Assembly (NCBI GenBank): GCA_002428085.1
Contig: DJAA01000040.1
Coordinates: forward strand, 23,843-39,849
Source: Sulfurimonas sp. UBA6014
GTDB taxonomy: Bacteria; Campylobacterota; Campylobacteria; Campylobacterales; Sulfurimonadaceae
Direction of reading: 5' to 3'
Length of the DNA stretch: 16,007 nucleotides
Notes under the pieces: model-generated
Database searches by the model: none
What the model saw: the letters and a program-made list of their open reading frames with translations, nothing else
Told to the model about the DNA's origin: nothing
Program-made: the position numbers and the translations under genes
In this document: piece by piece, positions 8,113-14,492 of the stretch
Numbering within the stretch: the first letter of the stretch is position 1
Layout: every line of letters begins with the position of its first letter

Positions 8113-8999
8113 TAATTACTTCTTTTTATCATAGTTTCTAAAATTGCAACAAGTTCGCTCTCTTCTTTTACCGCCTGCATAGCTTCATAAGAGAGGTTTT
8201 GTGCAAGCTTGAATGCACGCTGTATACTTCCATGAAGATGCATTTTGTTGACAATCCACAGAGATTCACTTTCATCTATTTTTTTGGCATGCGCATTTTG
8301 AAGTCTTTGCTTCTCCTGCTCATCTAGCGCCTCATGAAGATAAATATAAGGTAAAGTACATTTTCCCTCTACAAAGTCGTTCATGGCAGGTTTTCCAAGA
8401 GTTAAAGCATCTGCAGTGATATCTAAAATATCATCAATTATCTGAAATGAAAGTCCCAAATTCCGCCCATAAATAGCATATTTTTTTGCATCTTTACCAC
8501 ATAAAAGTGCTGCGGCAGTCGCTGCAGCTTCTATAAGAGCTGCTGTTTTGAGGTAAAGCATTTGGAGATATTTTTCTTCATCGGCATTAAATTGTTCTGC
8601 CATTTTCACATCAAGCATTTCACCCTTAGAGAGTGCTGTCACCGAAGAAGCAACACATTTTGCTATCTCTTTATCGAACTCAACAAGTTGCGTAAATGCC
8701 TTAGAGTAGAGGATATCTCCCAACATGACAGCAGTTTTGCTTCCATCGGTGGCATTAACTGAAGCCACGCCTCTTCGTGTATGCGACTCATCAATCACAT
8801 CATCATGGAGTAAACTTGCCGCATGAATTAACTCAACTATTGCCGCTAAAAGAGGAGCCTTTTCATGATGGGGCGCTATTTTTAAAATCAACTTTGCTCG
8901 AACTCTTTTCCCACCACTCAGTGTTGCAAAAAGCCTCGTTACCTCATCAGACTCTATCTCTTGTATGCATCTGGCAATCTCATTTTCTACTCTTTGCAT
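8112..8999 (-). CDS. ispB: Long-chain polyprenyl diphosphate synthase
   Basis: The enzyme condenses isopentenyl diphosphate onto an allylic primer to make a trans-polyprenyl chain. Both aspartate-rich metal sites are present: LLHDDVIDESHTRRG (DDVID at 66-70) and FQIIDDILD (DDILD at 189-193), as are GGKRVR (29-34) and GD (94-95). Small residues (Ala, Ala, Ser) occupy the region just before the first motif, as in long-chain synthases; bulky aromatic residues there would shorten the product. Length (295) is slightly below E. coli IspB (about 323). The likely product is the menaquinone side chain, which agrees with the UbiD-type gene in the same operon; exact chain length cannot be read from sequence. 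A farnesyl/geranylgeranyl synthase is the alternative. The start has GAGG about 4 nt upstream. Confidence 0.88.
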   Translation of the reverse strand: MQRVENEIARCIQEIESDEVTRLFATLSGGKRVRAKLILKIAPHHEKAPLLAAIVELIHAASLLHDDVIDESHTRRGVASVNATDGSKTAVMLGDILYSKAFTQLVEFDKEIAKCVASSVTALSKGEMLDVKMAEQFNADEEKYLQMLYLKTAALIEAAATAAALLCGKDAKKYAIYGRNLGLSFQIIDDILDITADALTLGKPAMNDFVEGKCTLPYIYLHEALDEQEKQRLQNAHAKKIDESESLWIVNKMHLHGSIQRAFKLAQNLSYEAMQAVKEESELVAILETMIKRSN

Positions 9000-9018
9000 C
9001 AGCCCTCTTTGGTTTTTT

Positions 9019-9432
9019 TTATAAATCTTCTAGACTTATTTGTGACTTTTTATCAGACAATAAAAGTTCAAATACAGCTTCACCCGCTTGCGCATCAAAC
9101 TCTTTAAACCGAACCAGCACATAAGGTCCATCGGCAAAAGAGCGATTATTAGGGGTCAAATAAAACTTAAAACTTTTGTTTTTTTCTCTTAAATAGAGTA
9201 CATTTTGAGCAACTATTTTATCATAAGATCTAAAAACTACAAGAGCGCTGTTTGCAAACAAAGTCCATCTAAATTTGAAAAGCTTCTCTTTTTGGTTGTA
9301 TTTTACAAGAATTTTCTTTTGTTCATCCTTTTTTAATTTTATTACTTTTGGCTCTGAAAAGTTGTTCGCACTCAAAGCTGTTATGTTAAAAATCAAAAAA
9401 ATACAAGCAGAAAAAAATATCTTCATACCCAT
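9019..9432 (-). CDS. Secreted protein of unknown function
   Basis: I do not recognise this 137-residue protein. It starts MGMKIFF, followed by a hydrophobic signal sequence to about residue 22 (likely cut after ALSA), so it should be exported to the periplasm. The mature part is lysine-rich, lacks cysteine and has alternating hydrophobic stretches (for example KILVKY, LVVFRSY, VLYL, FKFYL, YVLVRF), suggesting a small beta-rich fold. The ATG at 9430-9432 overlaps the lpxK stop by one base (TGATG), which argues for coupled translation and a real gene. Alternatives are an in-frame TTG at 9435 or an ATG at 9426. The prenyl synthase gene follows after 19 nt. No enzyme motif is visible. Confidence 0.75.
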   Translation of the reverse strand: MGMKIFFSACIFLIFNITALSANNFSEPKVIKLKKDEQKKILVKYNQKEKLFKFRWTLFANSALVVFRSYDKIVAQNVLYLREKNKSFKFYLTPNNRSFADGPYVLVRFKEFDAQAGEAVFELLLSDKKSQISLEDL

Positions 9433-10373
9433 CAAGAACCCAAATGCCCATTTTTTGTAAGGCTATTTTCTCTTTCTCTATAGGCTTCTATTTGCGTAAA
9501 TATTTTTTCATCCACTTCTACATGTAAATCTAATAAAGAAAGAGGCAAATTAAAAGAGTCAAGTTTGACAAAATCTTTATACGTCACCAAAAGAGAATCC
9601 GATCCATCTTTTTGCAAAATCTCAAGTAACTCCTCTTGAGTAAAGCTATGGTGATCCTCAAAATAGTTTTTACTCACAACTTCAGGCAAATATGCATCCA
9701 ATCGAGAAGGTCTTGCAATCGCAGTCACTAGTGACATTTTTGCACTTTTATTTTTTAACTCTACAACCCTTTTAAAGTCTCTGTTTTCTTCAATCATGAA
9801 CGCTTTTTTGGACTTCCAAAGCCTCTCTCTAAAAGCTCCCGAGGGCAAACAGCTTTTATTTGGAATCTCTACATTGATGAGAAAATCCAATTTTTTTATC
9901 TCATGTTTTGAGTATGCATCGTCCAAAAAAACAAGTTTTGCACCCATCTCTTTTGCTCTTTTGATGCCTGCTTTTCTATCTTCACTCACTATGACGATGG
10001 CATTTGGAATTTTGTGCGCATATATCATCGCCTCATCACCACTCACACCAACATCACATAAAATGTATTTTGCATCTTTTACCACATAAAGCCCGCGACT
10101 CTTACGCCCATAGCCTCGAAGAACGATGGCGACATTTTCATATCGCAACGCAAGTGCACTTACCAAAGGAGTTTTTCCGCTTCCCCCGACATTTAAATTG
10201 CCTACACTCACGATATTTACACCTAAATCTTGCGCACTCTTGGTTTTAAACCGAACATACATCCCAAAACAATAAATATAACTCAGAGGCAAAAGTAAAA
10301 AAGAGAGGATTTTTTGCAATAGATTTGGGTTGTAGAAATACGCTTCAACCCAAAATACAAGATTTTTTTTCAC
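9432..10373 (-). CDS. lpxK: Tetraacyldisaccharide 4'-kinase
   Basis: LpxK phosphorylates the 4' position of the tetraacyldisaccharide precursor to make lipid IVA, at the cytoplasmic face of the inner membrane. The 313-residue protein has an N-terminal membrane-associating hydrophobic segment (about 20-38), a P-loop NVGGSGKTPL (61-70), RGYGRKSRG (86-94), GDEA (112-115), LDDAYSKH (150-157, the usual LDDGFQH motif in altered form) and EDHHSFT near the C-terminal third. The start codon is GTG at 10371-10373, overlapping the stop of the upstream DegT gene by 4 nt. As I recall, nadE and lpxK are also neighbours in C. jejuni, so only the DegT gene between them is an addition. Confidence 0.95.
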   Translation of the reverse strand: MKKNLVFWVEAYFYNPNLLQKILSFLLLPLSYIYCFGMYVRFKTKSAQDLGVNIVSVGNLNVGGSGKTPLVSALALRYENVAIVLRGYGRKSRGLYVVKDAKYILCDVGVSGDEAMIYAHKIPNAIVIVSEDRKAGIKRAKEMGAKLVFLDDAYSKHEIKKLDFLINVEIPNKSCLPSGAFRERLWKSKKAFMIEENRDFKRVVELKNKSAKMSLVTAIARPSRLDAYLPEVVSKNYFEDHHSFTQEELLEILQKDGSDSLLVTYKDFVKLDSFNLPLSLLDLHVEVDEKIFTQIEAYRERENSLTKNGHLGS

Positions 10374-11491
10374 ACTCTTGTTTTAGCTATTTTTTTGATG
10401 GTATCTATGACAAATTTAATCTCTTTATCTTCCATACTTGCATACATTGGAAGGGCTAGAACTTGTTGATAGACTCGAAGTGCTACTGGAAAATCGTTCA
10501 CACGCAAAGAGTATTTCGATTTATAATACGATAAAAGATGCAAAGGAACATAGTAAAGCCCTGTTTGGATACCAGCATTTTTCAAATCAAGTGCAAATGA
10601 ATCACGATTTTTATCTATTTTTATGATGTACAAAGAGAAAGGGCTCTCTTGTGTATTTCCCTCTGGAATGGTGACGTGAGCGACCCCCTCAAGCCCCTTG
10701 TTATACATTTGCGCTATCTCTCTTTGTCTGGCTATATCTTTGTCTTGTTTTGTGAGTTGTGCTCTTATATACGCAGCATTCAGCGGGCTAAGTGAGTAGT
10801 CATTTCCAATGTCCACCACTTCATAAATATACTCAAGCGCGTCTTCATCTTGAACCATCCCATGATGATGTAAAAGTCTTGCTCTATGCATCATTTCATC
10901 ATCATCACTCACAAGCATTCCGCCAGCACAAATATTCTTTTTTAAGTGTGCAGAGAAATCAAAACATGTTATATCTGCACCCGTAGAACCTATTTTTTTC
11001 CCTTTGTATGTTGCGCCAAGAGCATCTGCGGCATTTTCGACTATTTTTACATCATAAATTTTTGCCATGGAGTAGACTCTATCTAAGTCCACCGTATTGC
11101 CAGCAATATGCGTAATAATGACAGCTTTGAGTTTTTTAGACTGATTATCTTCTAAAAAGTTTTCTAAAAGGTCTAAATTAATATTGTAAGAGAGAGGGTC
11201 AATATCTATGAAAACAGGTTCCGCATCAAAGTGTCGCACTACTTCAGGGACATTTGGATGTGCATTGACAGAGCATACGACTTTGTCGCCTCTTTTTAAG
11301 TCAAGTGCCAACATCGCCAAATGAAGCGCTGACGTCCCATGAGAAGTTGCCAACGCCTCCTTTGCACCCACATAAGAGGCAAACTCGGCTTCTAACTCTG
11401 TAACTTGGTTTATATTTTCATCATCTAAAACATCACTGACATTGGAGTGTTCTTCTCGTGTGCTCTCAAATTTGTAAAATGGAATCTTCAT
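10370..11491 (-). CDS. DegT/DnrJ/EryC1-family PLP-dependent enzyme, likely sugar aminotransferase
   Basis: The family transfers an amino group to nucleotide-linked keto-sugars used in lipopolysaccharide, capsule or glycans. The 373-residue protein shows the family layout: N-terminal FYKFES, SHGTSALHLAMLAL (50-63), the VENAADALGA cofactor region (151-160), CFDFSAHLKKNICAGG with the expected Schiff-base lysine at 184 or 185, and GNDYSLSPLNAA (229-240). Three positions look unusual. The normal EDAA reads ENAA (Asn153), the next His/Gln is Asp156, and EGG reads AGG. So it may have an odd substrate or chemistry. Its place between nadE and lpxK suggests surface polysaccharide or lipid A work; GnnB, which makes the diamino sugar of some Campylobacterota lipid A, is from this family, but I cannot claim that identity. 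AAGGA lies 7 nt before the ATG. Confidence 0.82.
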   Translation of the reverse strand: MKIPFYKFESTREEHSNVSDVLDDENINQVTELEAEFASYVGAKEALATSHGTSALHLAMLALDLKRGDKVVCSVNAHPNVPEVVRHFDAEPVFIDIDPLSYNINLDLLENFLEDNQSKKLKAVIITHIAGNTVDLDRVYSMAKIYDVKIVENAADALGATYKGKKIGSTGADITCFDFSAHLKKNICAGGMLVSDDDEMMHRARLLHHHGMVQDEDALEYIYEVVDIGNDYSLSPLNAAYIRAQLTKQDKDIARQREIAQMYNKGLEGVAHVTIPEGNTQESPFSLYIIKIDKNRDSFALDLKNAGIQTGLYYVPLHLLSYYKSKYSLRVNDFPVALRVYQQVLALPMYASMEDKEIKFVIDTIKKIAKTRV

Positions 11492-11509
11492 TTTTTTTCC
11501 TTAATTTTT

Positions 11510-12316
11510 TTATAGCGTTATATCTCGAGGGTAATTAAAATCATGGTTTAGAGTTCTTGATGTTAATTTTGCGATTATTGGCATTTTTCTTTTAAAATGA
11601 TTGCGAAAAATTCTCTGCACTATCATCTCTAACATGCCCGCATCTATTCCTCTGCCAAGTATCTCTTCTTTGGTTAGTCTCTCTTCTACATAGAGTTTCA
11701 TAGCCTCATCTAACTTGGCATAGGTGTAACCTAAATCTGCTTCGTCACTCTGTCCCTCCCACAAATCGGCCGATGGGGGTTTTTTTATAATACTGCGACT
11801 GATGTTTAAATACTCCGCCAACTCATACACTTCACTTTTGTATAGGTCGCCTATGGGATTGAGTGCACTTGCCAAATCTCCATAAAGTGTTCCATACCCA
11901 AGCATCAGTTCACTCTTGTTGCTTGTCCCTAAAACCAGAGCATTCTCTCGTGCTGATATATCATAGAGTGTTGCCATTCGCATGCGCGCTGCAAAATTTC
12001 CACGTCTGAGGTTGTCCATATCGGGGTTTAAATCTTCATACGCTTTAAGCATGGGTGCAATCGAGACAGTAATGCTTCGCATACCAAAATCATGGCACAA
12101 CTCTGCAGCATCATCGATTGAATTTTGTGAGGAGTAGTGCGAGGGCATTTTTACGCATAAAAGGTCATCGCCAAAAGTCATCTTTGCTAAAACGGCAACA
12201 ACAGCAGAATCGATTCCGCCACTTAAACCAACAACAACTTTTTTGATGCCTGTTTTTCTGACTTCAGAATCTAAAAACCGCTGTAAGTAGTCTGCAATCT
12301 GACTATATTTACCCAT
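11510..12316 (-). CDS. nadE: Ammonia-dependent NAD synthetase
   Basis: NadE converts deamido-NAD to NAD using ATP and ammonia, the last step of NAD synthesis. The 268-residue protein has the ATP-pyrophosphatase loop GLSGGIDSA (30-38), followed by conserved GTSNKSE, YGTLYGDLASALNPIGDLYK and the KPPSADLW segment. No glutaminase domain is present, so it uses free ammonia. I start at the ATG at 12314-12316 (MGKYSQ), with AAAGG at 12327-12331 lying 10 nt upstream. An in-frame TTG at 12346 would add ten residues but falls on the predicted transcription start. It is the first gene of the eleven-gene minus-strand run, and 18 nt separate it from the DegT gene. Confidence 0.95.
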   Translation of the reverse strand: MGKYSQIADYLQRFLDSEVRKTGIKKVVVGLSGGIDSAVVAVLAKMTFGDDLLCVKMPSHYSSQNSIDDAAELCHDFGMRSITVSIAPMLKAYEDLNPDMDNLRRGNFAARMRMATLYDISARENALVLGTSNKSELMLGYGTLYGDLASALNPIGDLYKSEVYELAEYLNISRSIIKKPPSADLWEGQSDEADLGYTYAKLDEAMKLYVEERLTKEEILGRGIDAGMLEMIVQRIFRNHFKRKMPIIAKLTSRTLNHDFNYPRDITL

Positions 12317-12351
12317 ATTTTCGTAACCTTTAGAAAACTTTAACAAAAATT

Positions 12352-12357
12352 ATTATA
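12352..12357 (-). promoter_or_regulatory. Candidate -10 element for the nadE operon
   Basis: The minus strand reads TATAAT 36 nt before the nadE ATG, giving a leader of about 29 nt. No clear -35 is present. The dyad at 12374-12393 sits where a -35 or upstream regulator site would be. This may drive the whole nadE-to-ubiD run. Confidence 0.5.
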
Positions 12358-12373
12358 TCAAAGTTTAGTAACA

Positions 12374-12393
12374 AATCATTATGCAAAATGATT
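12374..12393. promoter_or_regulatory. Dyad in the divergent nadE / response regulator promoter region
   Basis: Perfect 7-bp half-sites AATCATT and AATGATT are separated by 6 nt (ATGCAA). The site lies about 17 nt upstream of the nadE -10 and about 30 nt upstream of the regulator's -10, so a bound protein could affect both. The AT-rich half-sites loosely resemble Fur-type sites but do not match a consensus I can name. The rest of the 138-nt gap contains only the promoter elements listed. Confidence 0.4.
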
Positions 12394-12422
12394 GCTTTAG
12401 CATCCTATCAACATCTATTTGC

Positions 12423-12428
12423 TATGAT
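12423..12428 (+). promoter_or_regulatory. Candidate -10 element for the response regulator gene
   Basis: TATGAT lies 26 nt before the regulator's ATG, giving a leader of about 20 nt that includes AAGGG. No -35 is visible. Confidence 0.4.
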
Positions 12429-12454
12429 GCTTTACAAGAGAAAAAGGGTTGATT

Positions 12455-13141
12455 ATGCATAAAAAAATAAGACTTTTAATGGTTGAAGATGACGCTGTTT
12501 TGGCAGAGTTGTTGTCTAGTTATCTCAGTAACTGCAATATTGATGTTGAAGTCAATCCAGACCCTACTACGGTGATAGCCCATCTTACAAAAAAACATTT
12601 TGACATTATCATCCTTGATTTGACCCTTCCTAAAATGGACGGACTTTTTCTTTGTGAAAAAATTTCAGCTGCTTTTGATACACCTATCATCATATCTTCC
12701 GCAAGGGACCAGGTAAGCGATAAGGTGCTTGGACTTGAAAAAGGGGCAGATGACTATCTTCCAAAACCTTACGACCCAAGAGAACTTGTAGCTCGTATTC
12801 AAGCAGTTCTAAGACGAAAAAACAACTCTTTAAATGTGGCACAAGAAGAAGAGTATGGTGACTTTAAGATGGATGCGGCACAAATGCTCATTTATCACAA
12901 AGAAACACTTCTTCACCTAACGGTTGCAGAGTTTGGAATACTCTCTCTTTTTTTAAAACAACGAGGCATGGTCCTGAGTCGAAGTACCATTTTAGATGGG
13001 GTCGAGGGGCTCAACTGGGAGAGTGATGAACGTAGCATTGATGTTATCATAAGTAGAATCCGCTCAAAACTTGCAGACAATCCTCGCTCACCAAAATATA
13101 TTGAATCAATCCGCGGCATTGGATATAGGATGCTCCCTTGA
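12455..13141 (+). CDS. OmpR/PhoB-family response regulator
   Basis: This cytoplasmic transcription factor has an N-terminal receiver and a C-terminal winged helix. In the 228-residue protein the acidic pocket is Glu11-Asp12, the phosphorylated residue is Asp55 (IIILDLTLP), the switch Ser is in SSARD (81-85) and Lys104 lies in PKPY. The DNA-binding half (about 133-228) carries DERSIDVIISRIRSKL and ends in IRGIGYRML, typical of the OmpR group. I start at the ATG at 12455, with AAGGG 6 nt upstream, rather than at an in-frame TTG two codons earlier. The sensor kinase gene overlaps its stop. Likely targets are its own promoter region and the porin gene downstream, where an 11-bp-phased repeat fits OmpR-type binding. 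It resembles the ArsR regulator group of Campylobacterota, but the signal is unknown. Confidence 0.93.
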   Translation: MHKKIRLLMVEDDAVLAELLSSYLSNCNIDVEVNPDPTTVIAHLTKKHFDIIILDLTLPKMDGLFLCEKISAAFDTPIIISSARDQVSDKVLGLEKGADDYLPKPYDPRELVARIQAVLRRKNNSLNVAQEEEYGDFKMDAAQMLIYHKETLLHLTVAEFGILSLFLKQRGMVLSRSTILDGVEGLNWESDERSIDVIISRIRSKLADNPRSPKYIESIRGIGYRMLP

Positions 13142-14346
13142 ACAAACACTCCATATCGCTAAAAATTGGTATTTTATTTCTTATAGCTTTTGCAATTATT
13201 ACCATACTTTTTAAACTTATGTACGATTATGAATTTTTATCTGTTCAAGAGAAACTTAAAGGTCATTACCATAAAATCGCTCGCTATGTCATGCTTCATC
13301 ATACTGGAGTCGATACAAAAGAGCGTTTCCTTGAAAATCTCAAACTACACTCTATTCAAATAACCAATCATGAAAAAGAGATACTGACTAAAAATGAGAA
13401 AATTGATTCTCTTTCTTGTGGCATGCTCTATTTTGATCTTTATGAACATGCAGGATATAGATATCTCATAACCCCAGAACAAACAGGCTCGTTGGTTTTA
13501 AAAGACTTAAATACAAAACCCATAGATATATACTACATGTGGTGGATGTATGGGGCATTTGTCATAGTGTTTTTTACCCTTTTTATGTCTATTATTATTA
13601 GTATTCGTCCTATAAAACATCTTCAAACACAGATTCGCCGTTTTGGAGAGGGTGAGATGGATGTATCTTTTAGTTCAAGTGCAAAAGATGAGATTGCTGA
13701 AGTTTCAAATGAGTTTAACAGAGCCATTTGCAAGATAAAAGAGATGATGAATTCTAGAGCTATTTTCTTAAGAAACGTAACACATGAGCTCAAAACACCG
13801 ATCACAAAAGGGCAGCTCTCTTTAGAGTTTTTGGAACCCTCACGAACCAAAGAGATTTTGTCCAATGTTTTTGTACGCATGAATCTTTTAATCCGTGAAT
13901 TTTTGCAAATAGAAAACGTCACAGCCTGCGACTGTCATATAAGTACAAAAAATTACCATATCATAGACATCTTGGACAACGCAGTTGATTTACTGTTTTT
14001 AGATTTAGGAAGTGTGGAGCACAACATTCATGACAAAACCATAGAAGCAGATTTTGATTTGATGAGCATAGTTTTTAAAAACCTTATCGACAACGGCTTA
14101 AAATACTCATCTGATGCCAATGTATTTGTCCGCCTGCAAGATAATGAGTTAAGTTTTTGCAACAAAGGCAATGCTATGGATCATGAACTGGCGTACTACA
14201 TTCAGCCTTTTACAAAATCTGATATGAACATGGAAAACAGTTTTGGGCTTGGTTTATACATCGTCTACTACATACTGGAGAAACACAATTTTTCGTTCTC
14301 CTATAAATATAAAGATGGAATCAACTCTTTTATTATCCACCTTTAA
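13138..14346 (+). CDS. ArsS-like membrane sensor histidine kinase
   Basis: The 402-residue kinase is the partner of the regulator just upstream. It has a first membrane helix (about 8-28), a periplasmic sensor region (29-135), a second helix (136-156), a HAMP-like linker (157-205), an H-box VTHELKTPITKG with phospho-accepting His216, an N-box NLIDNGLKYS (315-324) and a G-box FGLGLYIV (369-376). The H-box and general layout resemble the acid-sensing ArsS kinases of Helicobacter and relatives. The sensor region carries seven histidines (43, 45, 54, 55, 71, 78, 104). The start is TTG at 13138, sharing bases with the regulator's TGA. A stop codon lies three codons upstream in frame and the next Met (residue 28) would delete the first helix. 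AGGA lies 7 nt before the TTG. Confidence 0.92.
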   Translation: MNKHSISLKIGILFLIAFAIITILFKLMYDYEFLSVQEKLKGHYHKIARYVMLHHTGVDTKERFLENLKLHSIQITNHEKEILTKNEKIDSLSCGMLYFDLYEHAGYRYLITPEQTGSLVLKDLNTKPIDIYYMWWMYGAFVIVFFTLFMSIIISIRPIKHLQTQIRRFGEGEMDVSFSSSAKDEIAEVSNEFNRAICKIKEMMNSRAIFLRNVTHELKTPITKGQLSLEFLEPSRTKEILSNVFVRMNLLIREFLQIENVTACDCHISTKNYHIIDILDNAVDLLFLDLGSVEHNIHDKTIEADFDLMSIVFKNLIDNGLKYSSDANVFVRLQDNELSFCNKGNAMDHELAYYIQPFTKSDMNMENSFGLGLYIVYYILEKHNFSFSYKYKDGINSFIIHL

Positions 14347-14354
14347 TCCAAATG

Positions 14355-14377
14355 TTTGTTAACACTTCGTTAACAAA
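14355..14377. promoter_or_regulatory. Candidate operator upstream of the porin gene
   Basis: TTTGTTAAC and GTTAACAAA form a perfect 9-bp inverted repeat around the spacer ACTTC. The GTTAAC cores also repeat directly every 11 bp, one helical turn, the spacing at which OmpR/PhoB-type regulators usually bind. It lies 8 nt after the kinase stop and about 30 nt upstream of the porin -10 candidate, a place that suits activation. Neither strand has a T-run after it, so it is a poor intrinsic terminator. Confidence 0.5.
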
Positions 14378-14406
14378 AAATCAACATTGCATTTATATTT
14401 ATTTCT

Positions 14407-14412
14407 TATACT
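14407..14412 (+). promoter_or_regulatory. Candidate -10 element for the porin gene
   Basis: TATACT follows a T-rich stretch typical of Campylobacterota promoters and would give a leader of about 74 nt. A second option, TATAAT at 14467-14472, would start transcription almost on the ribosome binding site (AAAGGG, 14481-14486). Confidence 0.4.
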
Positions 14413-14492
14413 TCTACCATGAAGTTTAGAAAAACATCCTCTGAAAGATATTTTTAAACTACACAATATAATTTTTAAAAAAAGGGTAATAC

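Noticed and set aside
14355..14377. Inverted repeat as an intrinsic terminator of the two-component operon
   Set aside because: The stem is nearly all A-T and no T-run follows on either strand. Its phasing and position fit an operator better.
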